Assembly: GCA_965224575.1 (NCBI GenBank)
Contig: CBDCZQ010000001.1
Span: forward strand, 186,001-250,000
Length of the DNA stretch: 64,000 nt
Direction: 5' to 3'
Source: QPIN01 sp965224575
Lineage (GTDB): Bacteria; Pseudomonadota; Gammaproteobacteria; Methylococcales; Methylomonadaceae
This document shows, in pieces, positions 36,457 through 44,806 of the stretch. The translations under genes were made by a program, and so were the position numbers. Position 1 is the first letter of the stretch; the number at the start of each line of letters is the position of its first letter. The notes beneath the pieces are model-generated. The model made no database searches. It saw only the letters and a program-made list of their open reading frames with translations, and was not told where the DNA came from.

Positions 36457-37863
36457 TTGAATAATAATTCGAATTTTGGCCTTATACGACCACACCAATC
36501 TAAAATACAAGCTTTTGCCAGGTTATTGGATAGTGCTGTCATTATCATCACTTTATGGGCAGTAATAGATATTAATGGCTTTGAATGGGATTCCAAACAA
36601 AGCTGGTGGTTGCTAGTTTCAATGGTTACTTTTTTATTTATTGCTGAGTTAAATGGCTTATATAGGGAAAAAAGAGGTGTCTTATTTGTAAAGGAATTAA
36701 AGTCCATTTTAATTAATTGGTTAATTGTGGTGGTGGTTTTGATCTCTATTAACCAGTTTTATTTGTTAATAGACCCTGTTTTTGAAAAAGTATTTTGGAT
36801 GTGGGCCTTTGTAGTGCCAATTGAAATTCTTTCTTGGCATTTAATGGTCGATAGCTTTTTACGTCTAATTAGACGGAAAGGAAAAAACAGTCGTAAGGTT
36901 GCCGTAGCTGGAGCCAATGATCTTGGGCTTGAATTACAAAGACTATTTGAGCAGGAAGAATGGATGGGAATGAGTTTTTCAGGTATTTACGACGACCGGC
37001 TTCAAAGTAGAACAGATGCCTCTACAATAAATGTTCTCGGTGATCTAAAAAAATTAGTTAAAAACGCTAAGAACGGTGAAATTGATATTGTCTATATAAC
37101 ATTGGCATTAAAGGCAGAAGAAAGAATAAAAAATATTATTGGTGAATTATCTGATACAACAGTATCAGTTTACTATGTGCCAGATTTTTTTGGTTTTGAT
37201 TTGTTGAGATCGCAATGGAGTAGTGTTGGAAATATAGCAGTTGTAAGTATCTATGATTCGCCCTTTTATGGTGTGGATGGTGTGCTAAAAAGGATATTTG
37301 ATGTGATATTTAGTTTATTCGTCTTGTTATTGATTGCAATACCTATGCTGATTATTGCAATCTTAGTAAAGATAACTTCATCTGGGCCAGTTTTATTTAA
37401 ACAAAGGCGGTTTGGTCTGGATGGTAATGAAATAATTGTTTGGAAATTTCGATCAATGTCTGTTGCCGAAGATGGGAGTAAAGTTGTTCAAGCAAAGAAA
37501 AATGACCCTAGGGTGACAAAGTTAGGTGGTTTTTTAAGAAAAACATCTTTAGATGAACTTCCCCAGTTTATCAATGTTTTACAAGGGAGTATGTCAGTTG
37601 TTGGCCCTAGGCCACATGCAGTGGCACATAATGAATTATACCGCAAACAGATAAAAGGTTATATGCTAAGACATAAAGTTAAGCCAGGTATAACTGGCTT
37701 AGCGCAAATAAAAGGGTTTAGAGGAGAAACTGATACGCTGGATAAAATGGAAGGTCGTATAAAATATGATTTAGAATATATTGAGCACTGGTCTTTACAT
37801 ATGGACATAAAAATTGTAATATTGACTATATCTAAAGGTTTCTTAGGCAAGGAAGTTTATTAA
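36457..37863 (+). CDS. Undecaprenyl-phosphate sugar phosphotransferase (WcaJ/EpsB-like)
   Basis: 468 residues. Four N-terminal membrane helices (about residues 20-120) precede a Rossmann-like region (KVAVAGANDLGLELQRL). A fifth hydrophobic helix lies near 280-305, and a C-terminal bacterial sugar-transferase domain follows: FKQRRFGLDGNEIIVWKFRSM, LRKTSLDELPQF, GPRPHAVAHNELY, and GITGLAQIKGFRGET. It transfers a sugar-1-phosphate, commonly glucose, from UDP-sugar to undecaprenyl phosphate to start exopolysaccharide synthesis. TTG start with GAGG nine bases upstream. It is the only glycosyltransferase in the cluster. Confidence 0.92.
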   Translation: MNNNSNFGLIRPHQSKIQAFARLLDSAVIIITLWAVIDINGFEWDSKQSWWLLVSMVTFLFIAELNGLYREKRGVLFVKELKSILINWLIVVVVLISINQFYLLIDPVFEKVFWMWAFVVPIEILSWHLMVDSFLRLIRRKGKNSRKVAVAGANDLGLELQRLFEQEEWMGMSFSGIYDDRLQSRTDASTINVLGDLKKLVKNAKNGEIDIVYITLALKAEERIKNIIGELSDTTVSVYYVPDFFGFDLLRSQWSSVGNIAVVSIYDSPFYGVDGVLKRIFDVIFSLFVLLLIAIPMLIIAILVKITSSGPVLFKQRRFGLDGNEIIVWKFRSMSVAEDGSKVVQAKKNDPRVTKLGGFLRKTSLDELPQFINVLQGSMSVVGPRPHAVAHNELYRKQIKGYMLRHKVKPGITGLAQIKGFRGETDTLDKMEGRIKYDLEYIEHWSLHMDIKIVILTISKGFLGKEVY

Positions 37864-37905
37864 GGGTTTGTTAAGTATCTTTTTATATAATAGTTGCCCG
37901 AGAGT

Positions 37906-37929
37906 TAAATTGTACTAAAGTACAATTTA
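37906..37929. promoter_or_regulatory. Perfect dyad, possible operator
   Basis: TAAATTGTACT (37906-37916) and AGTACAATTTA (37919-37929) form a perfect 11-base inverted repeat with a two-base centre. No T-run follows, so it is not a normal terminator. Its position between the sugar transferase and the riboswitch-controlled gene suggests a dimeric regulator site. Confidence 0.4.
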
Positions 37930-38062
37930 CTATTCGTTAAAAGTAATCTAATATTAAGTGGGAAACACTTTGGTTTTTGGTTAAGTTTAAATTGTTTTTT
38001 AAAACTTAGCTTTAAAGCTTAAATAAAGGAATCTAAGTCGTAAATAGTGATATTTATGGATT

Positions 38063-38150
38063 AAGGATGATAAACGGCCAAACTTAATCGTGAGATAAGG
38101 ACGGAAAGCTACAGGCCTTTTTATAATTGGAAAGGTGGCTGAGTTGCAAA
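38063..38150 (+). promoter_or_regulatory. Cyclic-di-GMP-I (GEMM-I) riboswitch aptamer
   Basis: The order of conserved elements matches the GEMM-I aptamer. First comes AAACGGCCAAACTT (GGCAAAC-type segment). Then a short stem CTTAATC-GTGA-GATAAG closed by a GNRA tetraloop. Next is GGACGGAAAGCTACAGGCC, corresponding to the conserved GGACGCAAAGCC tetraloop receptor. Finally GGTGGCTGAGTTGC corresponds to the GGTAGC-GGGTTACC 3-prime part. It lies 47 bases upstream of the VPLPA-CTERM gene start. No intrinsic terminator is evident between aptamer and gene, so control may be translational. A palindrome AGCTTTAAAGCT (38008-38019) lies just upstream. Confidence 0.82.
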
Positions 38151-38196
38151 TTAATTTTTTAATAAAAATAGTTTGTTATTATTTTGGAGTTCAAGA

Positions 38197-38730
38197 ATGA
38201 AAAAAATTTTTATATCGTTAGTTTTATCTTTGTTTATTTTGCCGTTAACAGCTCAGGCTGCTAGCATTTCAATAATAAATGACCAAACCTCAGGAGGAGG
38301 TACTGTAGTAAATGGTTCTGGGGCAACGGCTGCAACAGCAAATCATAATGATATCGTTGGTGCTTTCAGTGATACGTGGGTTGTTGATGTTGATCCGGCT
38401 GGAGATGTTTTTAGCTTGGCAACAAGTAATTTTTTCTCTGATTTTAATGTTGAATATAGTTTAGACGGCGTTAACTTTTTTGATTACAATGATGTAGTAG
38501 AAGTTGCTGGTCAATTCAGTATTAAAGATTTAAGTTTACAAAATATTTCAGGTTTTACACTACGTATCTTTGGTACTCTAGATGGTCGTTTTACTTCTGG
38601 TGGTTATAATGTAAGTGTTGAAGGTACAGATGTTAGTTCTGTTCCTGTTCCTGCAGCAGCATGGTTATTCGGATCTGCATTAATGGGTTTAGTTGGTTTC
38701 TCACGTCGTAAATCTTCAGTAGATGCTTAA
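38197..38730 (+). CDS. VPLPA-CTERM (PEP-CTERM-like) secreted surface protein
   Basis: About 177 residues. A Sec signal peptide (KKIFISLVLSLFILPLTAQA) is cleaved near residue 21. The mature domain is Ser/Asp/Gly-rich beta-type sequence with no enzyme motif. The C-terminal sorting signal VPVPAAAWLFGSALMGL-VGF followed by SRRK (about residues 149-173) is the VPLPA variant of the PEP-CTERM signal, normally processed by an exosortase. The frame opens at 38173, but ATG 38197 with GGAG seven bases upstream gives the clean signal peptide. It is bounded by a c-di-GMP riboswitch and a terminator, so it is a monocistronic, second-messenger-controlled gene. Confidence 0.88.
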   Translation: MKKIFISLVLSLFILPLTAQAASISIINDQTSGGGTVVNGSGATAATANHNDIVGAFSDTWVVDVDPAGDVFSLATSNFFSDFNVEYSLDGVNFFDYNDVVEVAGQFSIKDLSLQNISGFTLRIFGTLDGRFTSGGYNVSVEGTDVSSVPVPAAAWLFGSALMGLVGFSRRKSSVDA

Positions 38731-38751
38731 TTGATTTAGTTCAAATAAGTT

Positions 38752-38787
38752 TAAAAAAAGGGGGAGCTTTAATGCTCCCCTTTTTTT
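38752..38787 (+). terminator. Rho-independent terminator of the VPLPA-CTERM gene
   Basis: A-run, then GGGGAGC-TTTAAT-GCTCCCC stem-loop, then seven T. It lies 22 bases after the stop codon and isolates this gene from the export operon. Confidence 0.93.
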
Positions 38788-38852
38788 GCTTGATAGAGAT
38801 AGAAATTTTTCTAAGCTGTGATTATCGTTACAATTAATTATGGAAATATAAA

Positions 38853-39404
38853 ATGTTACGTTTTAAATATTCTTTCTGTTGTTTATTAATATTTTTCCAA
38901 ACAGCAGTCTTTGCAAATGAAAGTGTTTATAAAATAAATCCTGGGGATCTTTTAGATATCTCTGTTTGGAAAGAAGAAGAACTAAAGAGAGAAATTCGTG
39001 TTTTACCAGATGGCCATATTAACTTTCCATTAGCGGGTGATATTGCAACTACTGGTCTTACTTTAAATCAGGTCAAAGAAAGGCTAGTAGCGAAGTTATC
39101 AGAATATATCTCGGATCCTGTTGTAAATATATCAGTTAAAGCAGCTGAAGGGAATGTGATTTATGTTATCGGGCAAGTAAAACAAGCAGGTCGTCATGTA
39201 ATGTATAGACCACTTGATGCTCTGCAGGCTTTAAGTTTGGCAGGAGGATTAACTCCTTTTGCAAAATCAAATGATATTCTTATTATGCGACGTGATGAAA
39301 AAGGCTCAAAAACTATAAAAGTTGAATACGGCAAATTAGAAGATGGAAAGAGCTTAAATAAAAATCAATTGTTAAAAAGTGGTGATGTTGTAATAGTGCC
39401 TTAA
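38853..39404 (+). CDS. Polysaccharide export protein (Wza/EpsE-like)
   Basis: 183 residues. Signal peptide to about residue 21 (ending VFA-NE); there is no lipobox Cys. A poly-export domain (INPGDLLDISVWKEEELKREIRVLPDGHINFPLAGDI, spanning about residues 28-65) is followed by one SLBB-type domain (VIGQVKQAGRH...ALSLAGGLTPFAKSNDI). It probably forms the periplasmic/outer-membrane export channel. It heads a group with the beta-barrel and chain-length genes, the arrangement seen beside exosortase-linked exopolysaccharide loci. Confidence 0.92.
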   Translation: MLRFKYSFCCLLIFFQTAVFANESVYKINPGDLLDISVWKEEELKREIRVLPDGHINFPLAGDIATTGLTLNQVKERLVAKLSEYISDPVVNISVKAAEGNVIYVIGQVKQAGRHVMYRPLDALQALSLAGGLTPFAKSNDILIMRRDEKGSKTIKVEYGKLEDGKSLNKNQLLKSGDVVIVP

Positions 39405-39461
39405 GAAGAGAGATAAATCTCATATGCTTCTACTGTGTAATAATTAATAGTAAGAATAAAA

Positions 39462-40718
39462 TTGAAGAAAATAAAACAAAGAGTTTTGAGAATAGTTTGG
39501 ATAGCATTGCTTATTATTATCAATATTACATCTTCAAATGCGAGTGAGTGGAAGGTGAATGCAGGTATTGATCAAAATATATCTTATGATGACAATGTGA
39601 TCATGAGAGAAGAACCTGAAGCATCTCTTATTTATAAAGTAACACCTTCAGTAAACCTTTCACATAAAACGGATGTTTCTAATTTGTCAGCATACGCTAG
39701 TTATGGCGTTCAACGATTTTTTGATATTGAAGACTTAAATAGAAATCATCAACATTATGGAATTCAAGGAGAATACAATACTGAAAGAACCACTTGGGAA
39801 TTAGACTCGTTATATAGCAGCGCGCCTGCAAGGAATACTGCTGGGCTAGAATCTGGAGATTTTGAAACTGATGCGGATAGAAAGACGTTTTCTATTTCCC
39901 CTACGGTTTCATATCAATTAACAGAACAAGATAGGTTGTCATTGTCAGCACAATATACCAATACCCGTTTTGAAGTCAGCGATTCTGAACAGCGATTATT
40001 ACCTATAATTTGTGGTGTGAAGACTGACATAGGGGCCGTTGTGGACTCGGCATGTGGATTAAATAAATATGAGGATGTTAGCGTAAGACTATTGTGGTTG
40101 AGGCAATGGACAGAACGTTATAGTAGTACTCTGAATGTATTTTATTCTAACTATGATTCATCTAAAATATTCTTAGATGATAATACTAAAAGTGACAGTA
40201 CAGGATTAAATATTTCATCAACATATTTGCTTTATGAAAATCTGGAGTTATTCGGGACCGTTGGTTATAGAGCAACAAAAACAAATAGAGATTCAATAGA
40301 AACAGATTCTGATGGTTTTTTATTTGATATAGGTGCTAAATATAATGATATCAATTGGTTGGCTGAATTAAAAGTTAATAAATCGTTGGTTCCTTCCTCA
40401 CAAGGAAGTTTGAATGATCAAACAAAAGTAAGTGTTGATTTGCAATATAAATTTACTGAAAGGCTATATGCATCATTATTAAGTAACTATCAAATCAGTG
40501 AATCTGTTGAGGGTCAAGGATTAAACAAAAGAACAAATATTACTTTTCATCCAACTCTAAGTTGGAAATTAAATCCTGATTGGACAGTTTCCACAAGTTA
40601 TCGATATCGGTACCAAGAAAGATTTTTAAGATCATCTGGAGCAGAGGAAGAGGCAGATTCAAATTTATATATGTTATCTATACATTATAGGTGGCAAGGC
40701 TTAAATATTGCGAGATAA
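39462..40718 (+). CDS. Outer-membrane beta-barrel protein of the exopolysaccharide locus
   Basis: 418 residues with a TTG start. A signal peptide ends near NAS-EW (about residue 28). The rest is a succession of amphipathic beta strands with alternating aromatic residues (SWKLNPDWTVSTSYRYRY near the end). The start of the mature domain, WKVNAGIDQNISYDDNV, resembles the PEP-CTERM-system-associated outer-membrane proteins found in these loci. The presumed role is in passage or anchoring of the polymer at the outer membrane. It is followed two bases later by the Wzz-like gene. Confidence 0.75.
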   Translation: MKKIKQRVLRIVWIALLIIINITSSNASEWKVNAGIDQNISYDDNVIMREEPEASLIYKVTPSVNLSHKTDVSNLSAYASYGVQRFFDIEDLNRNHQHYGIQGEYNTERTTWELDSLYSSAPARNTAGLESGDFETDADRKTFSISPTVSYQLTEQDRLSLSAQYTNTRFEVSDSEQRLLPIICGVKTDIGAVVDSACGLNKYEDVSVRLLWLRQWTERYSSTLNVFYSNYDSSKIFLDDNTKSDSTGLNISSTYLLYENLELFGTVGYRATKTNRDSIETDSDGFLFDIGAKYNDINWLAELKVNKSLVPSSQGSLNDQTKVSVDLQYKFTERLYASLLSNYQISESVEGQGLNKRTNITFHPTLSWKLNPDWTVSTSYRYRYQERFLRSSGAEEEADSNLYMLSIHYRWQGLNIAR

Positions 40719-40720
40719 AT

Positions 40721-42304
40721 ATGGAAATTGAAGAAGATGAAGTTAAAACATTTAAAGATTACATTCAAATAGCAAGGAGGCGTAAATATTACATTGTAAT
40801 CCCAATGTTATTTTTACTAGCATTAAGTTCGATAATAGCATTGATATTACCTCCTGTTTATCGTTCTGAGGCAACTATATTAATTGAACAGCAACATATT
40901 CCCATTGAACTTGTTAAATCAACAGTTGTTAGTTTCGCTGATGAAAGAATCCAGCAGATTAAGCAAAAAATAATGCGTATTGATAGCATTAATAGAATGA
41001 TAACAAAATTTAATTTATATTCTGATCAAGCTGGGAAACTTAGCCCAACAGAGTTTTCTGAAACTTTTGCTGAAAATGTTTTGGTAGATGTTGTTAGTGC
41101 TGATGTAATTAGTCAAGGTAGACAATCAAAAGCAACGTTAGCATTTACAATATCCTTTGATCACAAGAACCCTGTCATTGCTCAAAAAGTAGCAAATGAG
41201 CTTGTTACATTATTTTTGTCTGAAAATGCGCGTTCAAGAACTGAACGGGCAAAGGAAACCACTAAATTTTTGAATGAAGAGTCAAAAAAGTATAGAAAAA
41301 AAATACAAATAATTGAAAATAAAATTGCTGAATATAAAGATAATTATAGTCAAAGCCTTCCTGAATTGCTCCCAGTAAGTATGTCATCAATTTCACGAAT
41401 TGAAGCTGAATTGCAACAATTAAGATTACAGGAAAATATGTTAAAAGAAAGACAATCTAATATTCGTTCACAAATGGCAATGACAAGCACCTCTTCTGGA
41501 CAAAATCAACAAGATATAGTTCTTTCTTTACCAGCATTAAAGGCTAAATATTCAAGATTACTAAACAAATACTCAAAATCACATCCAGATGTGAAAGCAC
41601 TAAATCGAAAAATTGAAAATTATGATGAAAATAACAACGACGGTGCAAATAATTTAAATGGAAGCGGCGGTAATCCAATATTTTTGCAATTAAGAAGCGA
41701 GCTTAGTGTCGCTGGTGTAGAGCTAAAAAATATAGGTCAAAGAAGGCTTAATTTAAATGAATCATTACAAAAACTTGAGGTAAACATATCTCAAACGCAT
41801 CAAGTGGAACGTGGATATAATGATTTACTGAGAGATTTAGAAGGAAATAAAACAAAATATAATGAGCTAAAAGCTAAGCATATGGATGCTAAATTAGCAT
41901 TAACTCTTGAGGAAGAGCAAAAGGCAGAAAAGTTTTCAATATTAGAACCACCACGCGTCCCAACAAAACCAGAAAAACCAAATCGATTCAAAATAATTTT
42001 TTTGGGTTTAATGATTTCAATTTTTTCTGGACTAGGTACAGGTTATCTAGTGGAAAGCATGGATGGAAGTATTAGAGGGCAAAAAGCTTTGACAAAGATT
42101 ACAGGGTTTGAACCTTTAGTGGTAATACCTTATATTATAAATGATGAAGACTTAGTTAAAACGCGTAAAAATGTAATTAATTTTTCTTTTATAGTGGGTG
42201 GAATAATTTTAAGTATGATCTTGGCGATTCATTTTCTATATATGAGTTTAGATTTATTGTGGTATAAAATATTACATAAAATTGAGATGATGATGTTGTT
42301 TTAG
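40721..42304 (+). CDS. Wzz/GumC-like polysaccharide chain-length determinant
   Basis: About 527 residues. One membrane helix near residues 21-43 is followed by a Wzz domain (VYRSEATILIEQQHIP). A long periplasmic coiled-coil region (about 165-260 and 320-390) contains the GNVR-type region LRDLEGNKTKYNELKAKHMDAKLA. A proline-rich EPPRVPTKPEKPNR precedes a second helix (about 415-435). An extra hydrophobic C-terminal segment is near 485-510. There is no kinase domain; the kinase is encoded separately at 42.6 kb. The frame also opens at GTG 40691 inside the previous gene, but ATG 40721 directly after its stop is preferred. Confidence 0.9.
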   Translation: MEIEEDEVKTFKDYIQIARRRKYYIVIPMLFLLALSSIIALILPPVYRSEATILIEQQHIPIELVKSTVVSFADERIQQIKQKIMRIDSINRMITKFNLYSDQAGKLSPTEFSETFAENVLVDVVSADVISQGRQSKATLAFTISFDHKNPVIAQKVANELVTLFLSENARSRTERAKETTKFLNEESKKYRKKIQIIENKIAEYKDNYSQSLPELLPVSMSSISRIEAELQQLRLQENMLKERQSNIRSQMAMTSTSSGQNQQDIVLSLPALKAKYSRLLNKYSKSHPDVKALNRKIENYDENNNDGANNLNGSGGNPIFLQLRSELSVAGVELKNIGQRRLNLNESLQKLEVNISQTHQVERGYNDLLRDLEGNKTKYNELKAKHMDAKLALTLEEEQKAEKFSILEPPRVPTKPEKPNRFKIIFLGLMISIFSGLGTGYLVESMDGSIRGQKALTKITGFEPLVVIPYIINDEDLVKTRKNVINFSFIVGGIILSMILAIHFLYMSLDLLWYKILHKIEMMMLF

Positions 42305-42642
42305 AGATGAAAGAGGAACATATATTTCTTTGATTTATTCTGCATATTGAAAGAATGAAAAATGGGGTAAAGACTCTTTCGTTTTTATTAATATAAGCTA
42401 TATTAAATAGTAAAGAATTTAATATAGTTCAAAGTTTGTATAAATTATCTTAAAATCTTTTGTTTAAATTAGTTTAATATATAAAGTCTTTGTTAGAGAA
42501 TAATAGACTTCTAATTTAGAAATATATTTCTTCTATAATCATTGTTAATAGGATAATTGCTCATGTATTAGTTGAAGTGTATTTTACTTGGTGGATTCTT
42601 ATAGTAAAGTTCAGGATGAAATGATAGTTAATTGGAGATATT
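42305..42642. other. Gene-free interval before the tyrosine autokinase gene
   Basis: About 340 very AT-rich bases with no supported gene. A weak stem GAAAGA...TCTTTC (near 42350-42380) followed by GTTTTTA could end the export operon. The kinase ribosome binding site TTGGAG is near 42630. Confidence 0.45.
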
Positions 42643-43446
42643 ATGGATCGAATTGAAAAAGCAATGGAAAAAGCTCAACTTAATACTGGTGTGGGTTTTA
42701 AAAAAATAAATCCTATTGATGAGTTACATAATGTAGGAAAGATCACATACACAGAGACTCAAACCTTAAAGTTAAATCAAAAAGAACTGATTCAACGTAG
42801 AGTTGTTGCGCAACAAAAATATTCCCCGGAAGCATCAGTTTTTAAAATGTTGCGAACAAAGATATTGAAGCAGCTTCGTGAAAATAATTGGAAAAGTATA
42901 GCGGTTACTGGAGCAACCCAAGGGGCTGGTAAGACAATGGTCGCTGTTAATCTTGCAGTAGCAATGGCAATGGAAGTAAATCAAACCATCTTATTGGTTG
43001 ATATGGATCTTAAATATCCGAAAGTACACTGGTATTTTGATTTTCAAATTAAAGCAGGGTTAAGAGATTATCTTCTATCGGATATTCCTCTGACTGATAT
43101 TTTAATTAATCCCGAAGGAATAGAACGGTTAGTTGTTCTTCCTGGTCGTGGTGAAGCAGTTGGGTCATCAGAATTGATTTCTGGCCCAAAAATGAAGGAG
43201 CTTATTAATGAAATAAGAAATCGTTATAAGTCTCGAATAATAATTTTTGATATGCCTCCAGTTCTTGCTGCTGATGATGTTTTAGCTAGTATGGATTATT
43301 ATGATTCTGCATTATTAGTAGTAGAAGAGGGTGGGAATAATGAGCTAGAAGTCAAAAAATCACTTCATATGTTATCTGGAGCTAATCTTTTAGGAACTGT
43401 ATTAAATAAAAGTGAGAACCCACCAGATCACCAAAGTTATTATTAA
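42643..43446 (+). CDS. CpsD/CapB-type tyrosine autokinase of the exopolysaccharide locus
   Basis: 267 residues of the bacterial tyrosine kinase (BY-kinase) family. Walker A is GATQGAGKT (about residues 90-98), Walker A-prime is ILLVDMDLKYP, and Walker B is IIIFDMPPV. The family normally carries a tyrosine cluster at the C-terminus; here only a short tail ending SYY is present. It phosphorylates itself in contact with the Wzz-like protein to control polymer length and export. GGAG sits six bases before the ATG. It resembles the exosortase-associated autokinases found beside such loci. Confidence 0.88.
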   Translation: MDRIEKAMEKAQLNTGVGFKKINPIDELHNVGKITYTETQTLKLNQKELIQRRVVAQQKYSPEASVFKMLRTKILKQLRENNWKSIAVTGATQGAGKTMVAVNLAVAMAMEVNQTILLVDMDLKYPKVHWYFDFQIKAGLRDYLLSDIPLTDILINPEGIERLVVLPGRGEAVGSSELISGPKMKELINEIRNRYKSRIIIFDMPPVLAADDVLASMDYYDSALLVVEEGGNNELEVKKSLHMLSGANLLGTVLNKSENPPDHQSYY

Positions 43447-43612
43447 AACTAACAAAGGTTATGAATGTCGCTCAGTCAATTTTAAAGGCAACCAACTTAA
43501 CGTTGTTTTTGGTTTATAAAAACTAGAGGTATTACTAAACCACCCTTAACCTGACATTAAATTACATACAATTGTAATATTTTTTTGAGAAGCAAATACT
43601 AAATATTGAATT

Positions 43613-44509
43613 ATGTACACAAGTTTTTTTGGGCTGGTTAAAAAGCCTTTTTCATTAACACCTGACCCTGAATTCTTATATTTAAGTCCTAATCATAAGA
43701 AAGCATTGACAGTATTAAAATATGGTTTAATGAGCCAGGCTGGGTTTACTGTTATTACAGGGGCAATTGGTGCAGGAAAAACAACTTTAGTACGACATAT
43801 TTTAAATACAATTGATGAGGAAAGTACAGCTGGACTAATTTCTAATACTCACACTGCCTTTGGAGACTTGTTAACTTGGGTTCTTTCTGCATTTAGTATA
43901 GAACATGATTGCCGCAATAAAGCAGAACGATATCAAAAGTTTGTGGAATTTGTACAGAAGGAATGGCAGAAACAGCGACGAGTAATCTTAATTGTTGATG
44001 AAGCACAAAATATGGAGTTACAAACTTTAGAAGAGCTTCGTTTGTTATCTAATATTAATGTTGGTCAAGATGCTGTATTACAGATAGTTTTAGTTGGTCA
44101 GCCTGAGTTGCTCACCAAATTACAAGCCCCTGAATTAGTACAATTTGCTCAGCGTGTTTCAGTAGGATTTAATTTATCGCCATTGAATTTTCAGGAAACA
44201 AAAAAGTATATTTATTATCGACTATTGATTGCTGGGGGAAGCACTCAATTATTTACTCCGTCTGCTTGTTCGGCGATTTATTATTTTACTACTGGTGTGC
44301 CTAGGTTAATTAATAACATATGTGATTTATCTTTATTATATGCATTTGCAGAAGATGAGAAAATAGTATCCCTACAAACGGTAATTGAAGTTATTAAAGA
44401 GAAAAAAATTGGCGGTATTACACCTCTTGATGGGCGAAAAGGTAAGGCTTATGAAGAAATTAGAAAAAATATTTTAGAAAAAGATAAGATTGACTTGGAA
44501 GTAATATAA
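43613..44509 (+). CDS. ExeA-like AAA ATPase associated with exosortase/exopolysaccharide loci
   Basis: 298 residues. The N-terminus MYTSFFGLVKKPFSLTPDPEFLYLS is typical of this ATPase group and ExeA. Walker A TGAIGAGKTT lies at about residues 48-57, Walker B LIVDEAQNM near 127, and sensor VGQPELLTKLQ follows. No membrane helix or peptidoglycan-binding domain is visible. Proteins of this type occur next to exopolysaccharide genes in PEP-CTERM organisms; the exact role is unknown. It stands alone, 166 bases after the kinase gene. Confidence 0.87.
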   Translation: MYTSFFGLVKKPFSLTPDPEFLYLSPNHKKALTVLKYGLMSQAGFTVITGAIGAGKTTLVRHILNTIDEESTAGLISNTHTAFGDLLTWVLSAFSIEHDCRNKAERYQKFVEFVQKEWQKQRRVILIVDEAQNMELQTLEELRLLSNINVGQDAVLQIVLVGQPELLTKLQAPELVQFAQRVSVGFNLSPLNFQETKKYIYYRLLIAGGSTQLFTPSACSAIYYFTTGVPRLINNICDLSLLYAFAEDEKIVSLQTVIEVIKEKKIGGITPLDGRKGKAYEEIRKNILEKDKIDLEVI

Positions 44510-44806
44510 TTTTACTTTGTTAATTATTACTTTAGAATAATCTGTGTTTTTGCTTATTCACTGAGTTAAACTATGATTTGTTAGGTTTAAAATACGGAAG
44601 ATTAGGTTACTCGTTTTACACAATATTATTATTCCTTAATAAAAATCACCTTCATAAAGCTTTCAATAATATGGCTCAATTAATCATTAAGTTTGAAGAT
44701 TATTTGGTTCGTACATATTTTAGTTATAGTATTTGAATTTGAATCGGCTTTTCCTTTTTCTTTTGTCTCCCGTCCATTTGTTTAGTTGGATTAAAAAAGG
44801 ATTGTT

